A stretch of DNA of 64,000 bases, taken from Oopsacas minuta (lineage: Eukaryota > Porifera > Hexactinellida > Lyssacinosida > Leucopsacidae). Below the pieces are notes generated by a model. It worked only from the letters and a program-made list of their open reading frames with translations, was not told where the DNA came from and made no database searches. This document shows positions 11,503-22,574 of this stretch, piece by piece (the stretch's first letter is position 1; every line of letters starts with the position of its first letter). Position numbers and translations under genes: made by a program. The stretch covers positions 1 to 64,000 of the forward strand of contig JAKMXF010000066.1 in assembly GCA_024704765.1 (NCBI GenBank). Reading direction: 5' to 3'.

Positions 11503-14500
11503 ATGGACTCTTTCGAGACATATCGTGTTTGTAAGGATTGTTTCGCCGATACTATCACTAGAATCCTACCCACCCTAGAGAAATATCATTACAGAGATGG
11601 GAAGTGTAAAACATGTCTACGCGAATGGATTGGTATTAATGTCGGTTATTATAATCCACACCGGAAATGGTGTATAATCAGGCCACGCCCCTTCAACAGT
11701 GAGCTTGCCATGTGTCAATACAAAATGAGAGGCAACTGCTATAGAGAATGGAAGTGTAGGAGGGCTCACAATCAGCTGGAGCTTGAGATATGGATTGAAG
11801 ATGAAAAGCTGTTGATGAATAGGAAGCGGCCAAGTAAGCCTAAATTTGGTTGTGTTATTTGCCGCAAAGAATTCAGAGACTCTGACAATTTGAATACTCA
11901 TTTATTTGGAAGAGAACATGAAACAAGGGCTAAGAACATGTGGATACTACCAGAAGTTGGGTCTAGTATACATTACACAGGACCAATTCGCACCCGACCA
12001 CGTCCGCCCTTTGGAAAAGACTCATACGAATTGTGTCGGAGGTTCGCGAGGAGTGAGAGGTGTCAATTCGGTACAGGTTGTAGACATGCACATTCTATGG
12101 AGGAGCTTAAAGTTTGGATGGATGCTCTCACAGCAGATAGATACCAGCGTCAGGATCAACGGTATAACTTTTCGGGTCGCTCAAGAGGAGAGCAGTCATC
12201 TTCAAGCAGTCATATGGGATCTATGCCCTCAGAAGGAGGCGCTAGTCGGTACCCATCAGATAGCAAACCGCCCCCTCAAAGCAGGGCGAGACAGAAATAC
12301 TCAACTTCCGCTCCTCCTAATAAGACCGAAGGAGAACCTGAACATGTCAAAGAAGTGTATAGGAGAATCGGCGATTACGGGATTGACCCCTGTCTCAGAT
12401 ACTTCCCGAAACACATTAAAATTAATTGTGATAGATCATTAACAGTGACAGTAGAAGAAAATGCTGAACTAAAATGGTTGTTTTATCTTAAAGCGACACA
12501 ACATGATGAACTGCACTCTATTGTATTGTGTGATCACAAGAAGATATTCACACTTGGCGAAGTATTCAGATGTTCTACCAGGGGAAGTGCCAGGATGGAG
12601 GTGAAGCAACAATTCGTACCTAACAGAACTAACTACTTAATTTCTCAGACGTTTGATTCGGATTCCTACTTCGAAATTGCTCTCAAATGCAAGCCTGTAG
12701 TAGGGATTTATAAAGCTCAAATAATATTTCTCTTAAAAGATGAGATATTAGTTGCAAAGGAGGTTAAAGTTAAGATGCATGGAGAAGGATTCATTAATGT
12801 GTGTGAGAATTTCCATATAGCCACAAAACAACCACAAGTTAGGGTAACAATGGTTCAAGACTTGTTAAAGGTAAATTGGGAACACAATTTCGAGTTAATC
12901 AACACAAATAAAAGCAATCTTGAATATCAGTTACCTAACTACATAGAAGATAATATCAAATCTGGATTCTATGATAATTTACCTAATGAGATTAGCAAAG
13001 AATTCTATGCGAAGAGATTTCACGCTTTGTTGTACATAGAAGAATTCGAGCATAAGAGATCACTAATGCGGTATGACCTCCCCGACCAGTTAATCACATT
13101 CAATTCGGTAGAGAAACAGATAACTATTGAGAACGATTACGGAAGAAATTATCTAGAAGTAGCTCCCGGAGATACTCGATTCCTAAGTTTGAAGTTGAAC
13201 CATCGTCTCTTTGAAGGATATAGGACCTTCAGACCCCCTAAGCAAGCATACATTATTCCAAATGGTACTAGGAAGGCGTATGAATACAGGGTGTGCCATA
13301 CAGGAGTTGATTATGTTGTTTTATCTATAAATGCTGATTTGATAAGAGCTTGTCAGACCAGTGGAGGACAAGCTTTGGTTAGATTCGCACCAGAGCGAAA
13401 GGAATATGTAGATATGCACGAAGTACTTGATGAAGTTAACTTGCCCGTCCTCTTCCCGATACATAGGAAAGTAGAGGTACCATATGCATGGGATGTAGAC
13501 CATCTGTTGGGGCTGTTGGATTACGAGGAATTGTCCCTACAGCAAAAAGTAGCTGTATACAGCATAATAGACTCTAAATATCAAAGTTTTCCTACTATTA
13601 TATCTGGGCCTTTCGGCTGTGGAAAAACCAAAACTCTCTGCATAACTACTAAGTTGATTTCTCGCTCATTTCACGGGGCTAGAATCCTGATAGTTACCAA
13701 AACAAACAGCTCGGCTAATCTTTATATAGAGTTATTGCAGACACACTTCGATACAATCACAATGTACCGTGAGAAGCTAGGAAATAAGAAAATTATGTTT
13801 AGACATTTTTCAAAAAGCAGAAGCCTGCAAATGGATAAAGAAATGAGAGATTTCGCAAACATAGAGGATGGTACTTATAAAGGGATTAGGTTTTATGAAT
13901 TAGAAGCTTGTACTATTGTAATAACAACCTTACCTGCTCTACCTTCCCTCCTACCCCCCAAATCTCGTTACAAGTCTAAATCTCTATTCTCTCACATCTT
14001 CTTAGATGAAGCTGCCCAGGTGATTGAGCCAGAGGCCTGTCTAGCATTGTCTTTTGCTGGCAATAAAACTAAAATAGCTTTAGCTGGAGATGTGTATCAA
14101 ACTAAACCACTGATTCTATCCAAATACGGTAAGCAGTATAATCTTGATGAATCTCTGCTGCATCGATTTGAGCTACTCCCTGAATATCAAACTGAATCTC
14201 TACAGAAATGCAAAGTTGAATTAACAGAGAACTTCAGATCACAAGAGACAATTGTACAATTCCTTTCTGATCTCTTCTATGATGAATCATTAAAGGCTAA
14301 CCCTCCCTCACTGCTAGGACCGACTAGCTACCCTGCTCTCTCATTTCTTCATGTGAGTGGAGATGAACAGAGCCTCCATGGATTTCCTTCTTTCTATAAT
14401 AAAGAAGAAGCCCAATTAACGATACTAGCCCTAAAGAAGTTCATAGCTGCTGGTGTAAAGGTAGAAAAAATAGCAGTACTAACCACTTACAAAGCTCAAG

Positions 14501-15585
14501 TAAGATTTATCATAGAAGCTCTGAAGGAAGAGAGAGCTAGCTGTAGCAGAATGAGACATTCTAAGGAGCAGTGTATACACATGAAGTGTATAAGTACTCA
14601 TAATATCAATGTAAGGAATCTAGAAGGAGTACAGGGTAGAGAGTATGATCTTATTATCGTCAATACCGTCAGGACGATTTCAGAAATCAATGAAGATATG
14701 CCCATTGAGGACAGAGTTGATTTAGGTCTGTTAGATGACGTCACACAGTTTAACACTATCCTAACTAGAGCTAGAGGCTGGGTGTTAGTTATAGGAGATA
14801 TGGATTGTCTGCTTAAAGTAGGAGAATGTTCTTATGTCTGGAATAAGTACGTTGAGGCCTGTGATAACGTAAATGGGTTATTTAGATGTGCTGAAGAGTT
14901 CGATGGTTTCAATATGGAGACTAATATACCTGCAAAGAAATTACAGCCATCAATACGAAAAGAAGCTTCTACACCTGTAACATCAAAACCAAATATAAAA
15001 CCCCCTCCTCTATCACCATATGATATAAAATATAACTCACTCGACACTTTCATGACAACATGTCACCGTGAATTGGATAACTCACAAAACTCAGATGTCT
15101 TAGAAGCTATACAAAAACAATTGAATCTTGCTAAGATAGCACTAGAAACTATGGAATTTCAACGATATACAGAGCAACACTCTATCCTCACTAACTACAA
15201 GATGGAATCCAATTCTCCTGCTAAAGTACAACATGAATCTGATAAATGCATTATAGACAGCAGCCCACCAGTTGTACAACCGAAGATACATGAAATACAA
15301 CATCAACAAACCGATTCTCAAAGTGAGTATCTTTCTACAGCTAGTAAACCCCATGGCGCTGACGCCTACATAGCAGACAATAACCTACCAGCTGAACTAC
15401 CAAAGATACAACAACAACAACAAACGTTCTCTATTCTCCCGAATACCCCTACAGGAGTTCATTCAACACCTCATGTACCTCATGGGGCGACTTATAATCC
15501 AGGATATGTACCAATTACTCAGCCACTGCCGTTGCTGTTTCCACCGGATCTAATCCAACATCAACAGAAACAAGAGCCGAGCTAA
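11503..15585 (+). CDS. HELZ/MOV10-type superfamily 1B RNA helicase with CCCH zinc fingers
   Basis: Single open frame of 1360 residues. The N-terminus has a CxxC...CxxC motif, a CCCH finger (C-x7-C-x5-C-x3-H, about residue 70), a C2H2 finger (C-x2-C-x12-H-x5-H, about 117) and a second CCCH (C-x8-C-x5-C-x3-H, about 178). This matches HELZ-like RNA-binding architecture. The helicase core has Walker A GPFGCGKT (about 701), Walker B LDEAAQ (about 835), GDVYQTKP, TENFRS (about 907), VQGREYD (about 1042) and LTRAR (about 1087), diagnostic of the UPF1/MOV10 branch. The C-terminus is Gln/Pro-rich and disordered. HELZ2 of vertebrates has two helicase cores and an RNB domain; this protein has one core and no RNB, so I leave the symbol blank. 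I prefer the ATG at 11503 (MDSFETYR) over 11428 because an acceptor-like AG ends at 11489. Known relatives act on RNA in decay and antiviral control. Neighbour: the VLIG GTPase on the same strand. Confidence 0.9.
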   Translation: MDSFETYRVCKDCFADTITRILPTLEKYHYRDGKCKTCLREWIGINVGYYNPHRKWCIIRPRPFNSELAMCQYKMRGNCYREWKCRRAHNQLELEIWIEDEKLLMNRKRPSKPKFGCVICRKEFRDSDNLNTHLFGREHETRAKNMWILPEVGSSIHYTGPIRTRPRPPFGKDSYELCRRFARSERCQFGTGCRHAHSMEELKVWMDALTADRYQRQDQRYNFSGRSRGEQSSSSSHMGSMPSEGGASRYPSDSKPPPQSRARQKYSTSAPPNKTEGEPEHVKEVYRRIGDYGIDPCLRYFPKHIKINCDRSLTVTVEENAELKWLFYLKATQHDELHSIVLCDHKKIFTLGEVFRCSTRGSARMEVKQQFVPNRTNYLISQTFDSDSYFEIALKCKPVVGIYKAQIIFLLKDEILVAKEVKVKMHGEGFINVCENFHIATKQPQVRVTMVQDLLKVNWEHNFELINTNKSNLEYQLPNYIEDNIKSGFYDNLPNEISKEFYAKRFHALLYIEEFEHKRSLMRYDLPDQLITFNSVEKQITIENDYGRNYLEVAPGDTRFLSLKLNHRLFEGYRTFRPPKQAYIIPNGTRKAYEYRVCHTGVDYVVLSINADLIRACQTSGGQALVRFAPERKEYVDMHEVLDEVNLPVLFPIHRKVEVPYAWDVDHLLGLLDYEELSLQQKVAVYSIIDSKYQSFPTIISGPFGCGKTKTLCITTKLISRSFHGARILIVTKTNSSANLYIELLQTHFDTITMYREKLGNKKIMFRHFSKSRSLQMDKEMRDFANIEDGTYKGIRFYELEACTIVITTLPALPSLLPPKSRYKSKSLFSHIFLDEAAQVIEPEACLALSFAGNKTKIALAGDVYQTKPLILSKYGKQYNLDESLLHRFELLPEYQTESLQKCKVELTENFRSQETIVQFLSDLFYDESLKANPPSLLGPTSYPALSFLHVSGDEQSLHGFPSFYNKEEAQLTILALKKFIAAGVKVEKIAVLTTYKAQVRFIIEALKEERASCSRMRHSKEQCIHMKCISTHNINVRNLEGVQGREYDLIIVNTVRTISEINEDMPIEDRVDLGLLDDVTQFNTILTRARGWVLVIGDMDCLLKVGECSYVWNKYVEACDNVNGLFRCAEEFDGFNMETNIPAKKLQPSIRKEASTPVTSKPNIKPPPLSPYDIKYNSLDTFMTTCHRELDNSQNSDVLEAIQKQLNLAKIALETMEFQRYTEQHSILTNYKMESNSPAKVQHESDKCIIDSSPPVVQPKIHEIQHQQTDSQSEYLSTASKPHGADAYIADNNLPAELPKIQQQQQTFSILPNTPTGVHSTPHVPHGATYNPGYVPITQPLPLLFPPDLIQHQQKQEPS

Positions 15586-16380
15586 ATATAATATTCCCAT
15601 GAATGAGAAATGAATAACTTGAATTTATTACTAAGTAAGTGTGAACTAATAGCTCCCGTATAGATTAGGCATTTGAGTATATTCAACTCTTACATCTTGT
15701 ATACCCCCAATATGTAATATGCATTTTATTGCTACTTTTTCTATCTTTTCTGATAATTGTTCGAATTTGTTTTGTAGTTTTGTATGCAGTGACGCTAGCA
15801 TCCTCAGTATATCCCATAGGCCAGCTCATCGTCCACGTAATTTGGAATTAACAGAATTTTTAAAATCACTCCTTCGTGAGTTATTAAATTAACTCCCAAC
15901 GTCCCATGCATAGTCGATAAATTATTTATACAATTATTCACGTTACAATCTAAAATGATTGATTGTGGAGTCGAAATTGGGTTTTCTTACTAAATTTCTA
16001 CTGAGGGTATCTGAGGGTATCTGGAAAAACTGAATTCAAATATTTCTCATATGGAAAAGTATTACGGAGAAGTATTTATTAAGACCTTGCTTATGGAGTT
16101 TCAGGGGCTTATTTACGAAAATTATTTGCCTAACTTAGAATTGACATAATGTTTTGGTTAAATTGTCCTAGAACGATCCTCAAAATCTTGGTAGAAAATC
16201 CAAATCTTATCATTGGTGAAGAATCATTTGTTCCAAACAATTTCAGAATTTTATTTATTTCAAACTTCACCAAGAGTATACTTAAAAACCATTCAAAATT
16301 GCTGTATCTATTATCCAATTTGCTAATGTTTACAGATATCTGTGCTAGATTCTCTATTGTACTCAATCAGAGAGACAGAA
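15586..16380. other. Intergenic between helicase and VLIG
   Basis: AT-rich with no coding signal. A duplicated CTGAGGGTAT occurs at about 16004-16021. An acceptor-like TGCTAATGTTTACAG ends at 16335, 45 nt before the VLIG start. Confidence 0.5.
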
Positions 16381-19300
16381 ATGGATGAACTTTCTCGATC
16401 TTTAAATCTACCCTCATCTCCTACCCGATTGACCCTTCTCGATGCTATTTCTCTTGATTGCGATATGAATAATGCACTTTCTTCCAAATCTGATCTTCCG
16501 CGTTATATGTTGAGAAGAATTATGCTTCTCGATACATCAAGCAGAAAGCTGCCAAATATTGGTGGACAAGTCAATACTCCCAGAATTGTTAACTCAAATC
16601 CATTATCATCTTTCTTGGATGAAGATGAAGATGACGATCTAATTCATCCAATGGATATATTCCTATATTTGTTCCAGATATCAACTCCTAGCTTTAGGCA
16701 AACTATTGTCAATCAGGTAGCTAAATGTCAGCTGTCACTCCCACTCATAACTCATGATAGTGACAAGAATGAGGTTGTTTTGAATCATTTTGCCTTCCAA
16801 ACTCTTGTTTTGAATCGTTATGTAGATGGAAATGATGCCAAGTGTTTTTCCGTTCTGGAAGAACCTATCCCAATTGTATCATTCATCAGAGTTGGAGATT
16901 GCGATAACAGTCAAAAATCAGAATTATTAAATAGAATACTAAATGTAAGACACGAGTATTTTTCTCACAGCAATTGTCCTGATAGTACGAAAAAGCGATT
17001 TCTTCTGAATGGGACAGTTGAAATTGCTTGGTATTTACCAAAGTATAGGGAAAATATTAACATCAATCATCATTTTGTTTTGCTTAATCTTAGAGGAGAT
17101 GCCAGTCTATATACAAAACAGAGTAATTTTATCGGTGAAATATCTAATTTAGTTTATGTATTTGTTCCGCTATCAAAGCTGACACACGAAATGTCCTGTC
17201 AGTTAGAAAAATTTAAAGAACACTTTAAATCTAAAGTAATATTTCTCGTTTATAAAACAAAATCTCAGAAAAATCCTGCCATTAAAGTAATTCCGAACAT
17301 TTTGAATGATGAAAATAGTACAATAGCTCTTCACAAGAAAAACCTCAGCGAAGACTCAGGTCGCATTGCTAAATCTATCTCACTTTTTTTGGATAGCACC
17401 AACCATCCTCCTATCCCATTGTCACAATGTATCCAGAGAGCGCTTGATACTGGAATAATGAGTGATCTTATAAAGAATGATATAAAGTTGAGACAGGAAT
17501 TTGTTTATTCGATTTGCGATGATTTTCCTTGTTATGCCCCAGATGAATTAAATCCGAGCCCGATGGCAAATATGAAAGACAAATTATTGCCTCTCCAGGG
17601 TTATTTCAGGAACTGGGCAGAATCTAGCAGAGAATTGCAGCTCCTAGCTGGTAGTAAAAGAAATGTGGAAGAACACATTAACACCGCTCAAAAGAAACAA
17701 CAGGAAGCTAGGTTGTCACAAATACAGAAACTATCCAAACCTTCAAGTTTGATATGTGGGATAATGAATCAATGTCATAAATACTCTACTGATAAAAATG
17801 AAATTCTAATATTTTTTGAATTGCTTGAAGACAAATTAAATACCATTTCTAGCAAATATCTTCCTATATTATACAATCAGTACAAGAAATGGCTAATGGA
17901 ATCTTATTCAAAACAGCCAGACTCAATACCTTTAGCAGAAAGAGATGCCAAACAACAACAAGCAAAACGAAAGTTAGCCGAAGCTGCAGAATGCATAACT
18001 CGTTCTTCACTAGGTATAGAGCATGTATTTCGTGAATTAGGTCAAATTTATGAAGCCTTTATTAGTAGCAACGATGCAAAATTGAAAACTTCTATAAAGA
18101 ATAGACTCAAATTCCGTCCAACTCTCCTACCAGATATTATAGCCAATTTAATTATTCAAGGACATTCATTTGAAATTCTTAATGGAGATGACAATCATAT
18201 TCCTCTCATGTGGGTTTCTGACGTACTATCAAAACTCTCTAAGATTTTAGGTACAGACAAGAAATTGTTCGTGATTTCTGTACTCGGAATTCAAAGTAGT
18301 GGAAAGTCAACATTGCTGAATACAATGTTTGGTATTAAATTCCCAGTTTCATCTGGCCGCTGTACTCGTGGAGTGTTCCTGCAAATGATTCCAATTACTG
18401 AGGAACTCAAAAATAAAATTGGATTTGATTTTCTTTTCCTACTCGACACAGAGGGACTTCGGGCTCCAGAATTGTCTGGAGGCCTCTCCTATAGGAGAGA
18501 CAATGAATTGGCTACCTTTACTGTCGGGTTAGCGGATTTAGCTCTGATTAACATAAAAGGCGAGAGTCACTCAGAAGTTCAGGACATCTTGCAAATAATC
18601 GTAATTGCATTCATGAGAATGAAACTAACCTCAAATAAACCGAAATGCATTTTTGTACATCAAAACGTTGGTGACCCTCAAGCCAAACTCAGCTTAATGA
18701 TAGCAAGGAATAATCTTATTGATACTTTGAATGAAATGACTGTATGTGCTGCTCAACAGGAAAACAAAGAATTGCAATTTTCCAAGTTTTGTGATGTCAT
18801 AGAATTTAATCCTGAGGAAGACGTGTTTTACTTTCCAAGCCTCTTTGAAGGAGAACCCCCTATGACTTCTATCGCTCCTGGATACATAGAGAGAGCACAG
18901 GAATTGCGTACGAAGATTATAACAAGTATTTCTTATCAAAATAGACAATATCAAATTATCAGAGAGTGGAAGCGAAAATTACTAGATATTTGGAATTCTG
19001 TTTTGAAAGAAAACTTTGTATTCAGTTACAAAAATATTCTCGAGGTTAATGCTCGTGTTGAATTAGATAATGCATTGTGTTATTGGCATTCATTCTTTAT
19101 TCAAGAAATGGCCGCTGTCAAATCCGGACTTTTGAATAGACTCTATAATGTTGAGTATGAATCGCTTCAAGATACTATGCAAAGGATTCAAGTTGAGCTG
19201 CATACAATGTTGGCTGATACAGATTCACACTGTGATAGAATTATTGACTACTTTTTCATACAACATGGAAAGAAAGCTATATTTGAGCAATGGCGATATC

Positions 19301-21258
19301 AAACTGAGCAATTTTTCATATGTTGTAAGGAAAAAGAAATACGAAAAATTTTAGAAGATTGTGAAACTATCTGCAAAGTTGGAAAACAGAAACAAGATAT
19401 AGATTCCAAATTTCGTGATTATCGTAAGGAGATAGTTTTTGAAGTACGTCGGATTTTTGATAGTTCCAGAGATCAGGAATCATTTGATATTCCTGGTTAT
19501 ATGGATAGTAAATTTGAAATACTTTGGAAAAACTGGAAGTCCCCTTTTAATGATACTTCATGTTTGGGAAATACTGATATTTCATATGATTTACAACAAA
19601 TTCTCTTTGAATCTTCTCAATTAAAACAACTCGACGTATTTAGTTCGAGGAAAGATTACATCTTCGATAAAAATAAATTTAAGTTGGTTGGTATGGGTGA
19701 ATTTAGTGAGATTTCTAAGAATCTATCTAAAAATGAAGGAGAATTTAGTTATTATCAAGTTTTGGATTACCAAAACAGCATTTGGAGTTTTGGAGAAATT
19801 ATGAATTTTTTCTCTCGTAAAGAGAATGAGCCAAACGCGATTCAGCGGAAGCTGCAGTCAATTCTAATTGATCAAACAAATACGATTGATGAAACAATCA
19901 GAAAACTTCCTAACAATTCGAATTACTCTGCTAATTACTTTTGTATTTTGATAGACAAATGTATTACCCTCATTTATGAACACAACAAATCTGAAAAGCT
20001 TACTAACGCTCGTCAGTCAATCATACTCAATAATTATTACATATTTGACTTCGTATTTTATCAATGTTGTAGAGCAATAAAACAATTTGAAAGTTTACAA
20101 GAAAATTTTTTAGAACAAAACAGTTTAGAATTAAAACTTGAAGAACTAGAATCTATTTTGAAAGAAAATTTTTTTCACCTCTGTACAGGCATTAAATCAG
20201 AAAATATTTGCGCTAATCAATTAGCTTCAATTACATTAAAAGGAATGAGAACTTATCTCGAAGATACTGTAATTCAAAATCTACAAAAACTATTTATTAA
20301 CACCTCCGAATATAAAACTATTTATTCCAGCAGAGCATCTCTCCAGCTTTCTATCCTGAAGCACTTAGCTAAAAAGAAGGATTTTGACTCCTATATTTCG
20401 TATATCAACTCTCCATTCATTTATATCAGTACTTATATAGAATCGAATATTCTAGAATATTCTCAGAGACTATCTACCATTAATAGCTTATTTGTTGATG
20501 TAACTCAATCTGCTCATCATTTCAAGACTCGCTGTATTAATGCAGCAATATCTGCAAATACTCAAGACATACAGTCATGGGATGGATGGAAACGACATTT
20601 CCATGATGCTATTGTTAAGGTTGTTAGGAAAGTTAAGCTGAGTGACTTGGATATTCTGGATTTATATAATGTAAATAATTACCAACATTTCTCAGAATTA
20701 TTTTCGCAATCATTAAATAGATCAATGGAACAGTTTGAATGGAAAGCTTGGGTGGAAGAGATTTTGAATTCTTATCAATATAAAGAGATCAAAGATAATA
20801 TTGCAAATACAATAATAGAATGTAGAGCTTTGTGTCCATTCTGTCGAGAACCTTGCCAGCTATCAGCTGGAGAACATGAACATTATTGTGGAACATTCCA
20901 TAGACCTCAAGGGATCAGTGGATGGCATTACAAAGAATCTAAGCAAATAGCTCTTGAAGAATGTACCAAAGATGTCCTATATAAAAATAAATTTCTATAT
21001 CACAAGAAAAGTTACAATTACTCAGATTATCGTACAGTTAATGAGTATTTCAATTCCTGGAGGATTCTAGGAGAAGATTCAATTGAAGCTAAATACTGGC
21101 AATGGGTCTTATACACTTTTCATAAGGAATTTGTTGATCACTATGGATTGGTGGGAAATGAAGAGATCGACATTGGATGGGTCCATCTTAATGAGGAAGA
21201 GGTTATTGATGATATTGAGAGGCATTATCAAAATTATGTTTTTAAGACAATCTTTTAG
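16381..21258 (+). CDS. Very large inducible GTPase (VLIG/GVIN-like)
   Basis: Intronless frame of 1625 residues. The N-terminal third carries PIVSFIRVGD...SELLNRIL, the pseudo-GTPase block typical of VLIG/URGCP proteins. The GTPase domain starts near residue 631 with P-loop GIQSSGKST, then TRGVFLQM, switch II DTEGL, and FVHQNVGD in the G4 region. A long helical region follows. A C-terminal Cys/His cluster (CPFCREPCQ...HRPQG, from about 1484) is the family's zinc motif. Vertebrate VLIGs are often larger (about 2400 residues); this is a shorter invertebrate form. The start is the ATG at 16381 (MDELSRSL); the frame extends upstream only through a GTG and a likely acceptor. VLIGs in vertebrates are induced by interferon. 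That this one is immune-regulated is inference. Confidence 0.92.
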   Translation: MDELSRSLNLPSSPTRLTLLDAISLDCDMNNALSSKSDLPRYMLRRIMLLDTSSRKLPNIGGQVNTPRIVNSNPLSSFLDEDEDDDLIHPMDIFLYLFQISTPSFRQTIVNQVAKCQLSLPLITHDSDKNEVVLNHFAFQTLVLNRYVDGNDAKCFSVLEEPIPIVSFIRVGDCDNSQKSELLNRILNVRHEYFSHSNCPDSTKKRFLLNGTVEIAWYLPKYRENININHHFVLLNLRGDASLYTKQSNFIGEISNLVYVFVPLSKLTHEMSCQLEKFKEHFKSKVIFLVYKTKSQKNPAIKVIPNILNDENSTIALHKKNLSEDSGRIAKSISLFLDSTNHPPIPLSQCIQRALDTGIMSDLIKNDIKLRQEFVYSICDDFPCYAPDELNPSPMANMKDKLLPLQGYFRNWAESSRELQLLAGSKRNVEEHINTAQKKQQEARLSQIQKLSKPSSLICGIMNQCHKYSTDKNEILIFFELLEDKLNTISSKYLPILYNQYKKWLMESYSKQPDSIPLAERDAKQQQAKRKLAEAAECITRSSLGIEHVFRELGQIYEAFISSNDAKLKTSIKNRLKFRPTLLPDIIANLIIQGHSFEILNGDDNHIPLMWVSDVLSKLSKILGTDKKLFVISVLGIQSSGKSTLLNTMFGIKFPVSSGRCTRGVFLQMIPITEELKNKIGFDFLFLLDTEGLRAPELSGGLSYRRDNELATFTVGLADLALINIKGESHSEVQDILQIIVIAFMRMKLTSNKPKCIFVHQNVGDPQAKLSLMIARNNLIDTLNEMTVCAAQQENKELQFSKFCDVIEFNPEEDVFYFPSLFEGEPPMTSIAPGYIERAQELRTKIITSISYQNRQYQIIREWKRKLLDIWNSVLKENFVFSYKNILEVNARVELDNALCYWHSFFIQEMAAVKSGLLNRLYNVEYESLQDTMQRIQVELHTMLADTDSHCDRIIDYFFIQHGKKAIFEQWRYQTEQFFICCKEKEIRKILEDCETICKVGKQKQDIDSKFRDYRKEIVFEVRRIFDSSRDQESFDIPGYMDSKFEILWKNWKSPFNDTSCLGNTDISYDLQQILFESSQLKQLDVFSSRKDYIFDKNKFKLVGMGEFSEISKNLSKNEGEFSYYQVLDYQNSIWSFGEIMNFFSRKENEPNAIQRKLQSILIDQTNTIDETIRKLPNNSNYSANYFCILIDKCITLIYEHNKSEKLTNARQSIILNNYYIFDFVFYQCCRAIKQFESLQENFLEQNSLELKLEELESILKENFFHLCTGIKSENICANQLASITLKGMRTYLEDTVIQNLQKLFINTSEYKTIYSSRASLQLSILKHLAKKKDFDSYISYINSPFIYISTYIESNILEYSQRLSTINSLFVDVTQSAHHFKTRCINAAISANTQDIQSWDGWKRHFHDAIVKVVRKVKLSDLDILDLYNVNNYQHFSELFSQSLNRSMEQFEWKAWVEEILNSYQYKEIKDNIANTIIECRALCPFCREPCQLSAGEHEHYCGTFHRPQGISGWHYKESKQIALEECTKDVLYKNKFLYHKKSYNYSDYRTVNEYFNSWRILGEDSIEAKYWQWVLYTFHKEFVDHYGLVGNEEIDIGWVHLNEEEVIDDIERHYQNYVFKTIF

Positions 21259-21780
21259 TAATCTATTCGTATTCCCTCTATTTAGTAATACGAACTATTT
21301 TGTATATTGATATATTCTTAGATAGTAAATTTTGACTTACAAACATTATCGATACTATTTGTATTCTTTTAGTGTATTGTATTTAGATTTTTCACCTTCT
21401 AAAGATTTTATTTATATATCCTATTTTTTACTGTCCCTACTATCTGTATTATATAATCTCAATTGTTGTTTGTCTGTTTGTTTGTTTGTCCGTTGTCAAG
21501 GAAAGGATTTACGGTATGCATTTTTGAAATTGTCACATAACTATGTATTTATCGTGTTTATCAAAGAAGTAAATAGAATTCAATGAAACTTCACTAAATA
21601 TGTTGAACATGCTGAATCCGATTTTCACACTTTTGGATTAATCATATGTAAATTTATTGTATACGAGCCTATAACAATGTCAAAATCTCATATTTCGAGG
21701 TTAACCTTGACGTATAATACTTTATACGCGTATTATACAACTTAGATTGAAATATTATAATAATCGTAGAGACTTGCTCC
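21259..21780. other. 3' flank of VLIG with a Helitron-like repeat copy
   Basis: No gene. Bases 21440-21669 are a plus-orientation copy of the recurrent repeat (TTGTTTGTCTGTTTGTTTG, GTTGTCAAGGAAAGGATTTA, GCTGAATCCGATTTTCACAC), described under the full-length copy at 30668-31202. Confidence 0.7.
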
Positions 21781-22574
21781 ATGGCCTACCATATACACGG
21801 CTAGCTAAGCAAAGAAGAGCCAAAATAATATCCAGGCCATTGATCATATTCTCTTTGATTATGAAGGATTGCAGTTATCATTACAAATTCAACTGTAAAT
21901 AGGATCCCACATACGGCGGAGACATCTAGAATACTTTTGAACCTGCTTCCAAGTTATTTTAACCACACTGACGCAATCAAAAATTTTTCATTTTTATCAA
22001 TTTTTTCAGAAACTCTCAAAACTGAAACTAACCCTTTTTATTCAAATACCTTCTACTTGTTAATGTTAGTTTAAGTAACCAAAAGATGATCTTCATTTTC
22101 ATAAACACTCGTTAAATAATCATTTTAGTGATATTCGGCGTAAAAACAACATTAAATAGTCAATCCTAGAATATCGAAGAAATTCCATCAAAGATGTATG
22201 CAAACACAAAATAAGTCAAAACTGTTAACCACTTTTATAAGCGTATTTAATACAGTCTTTCTATTGTGTTTTTGTGCTAGTTAATACAAATCATGATTCA
22301 TTTCATGGGATTTGTGGGTTTTCGATAATATTGGTATTTATTAGTAAAATAATTACCATTATTAAAGGTGAACTTTGATTGCGTTATTGTGGTTAAAATA
22401 ACTTGGAAGCAGGTTCAAAAGTATTCTAGATGTCTCCACCGTATGTGGAATCCTATTTACAGTTGAATTTGTAATGATAACTGCAATTCTTCATGATCAA
22501 AGAGAATATATTCAATGGCCTGGAAATTATGTTGGTAATTCCTTGCTTAGCTAGCCGTGTATATAGTAGGCCAT
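21781..22574. mobile_element. Foldback DNA element with 199-bp inverted arms
   Basis: The left arm (21781-21979) begins ATGGCCTACCATATACACGG. The right arm (22376-22574) ends with its reverse complement (CCGTGTATATAGTAGGCCAT) and stays alignable over about 200 bp, for example CTTGGAAGCAGGTTCAAAAG against its complement. The 396-bp centre has no coding frame. This is a non-autonomous element with long terminal inverted repeats, lying between VLIG and SLC33A1. Confidence 0.8.

Noticed and set aside
11906-12442. 178-codon frame inside the helicase gene
   Set aside because: It is an alternate-frame shadow of the helicase N-terminus, which has clear zinc-finger motifs in the main frame.
16342-16380. 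Upstream extension of the VLIG frame
   Set aside because: It begins at GTG, not ATG, and lies after a likely splice acceptor. MDELSRSL at 16381 is the first ATG.
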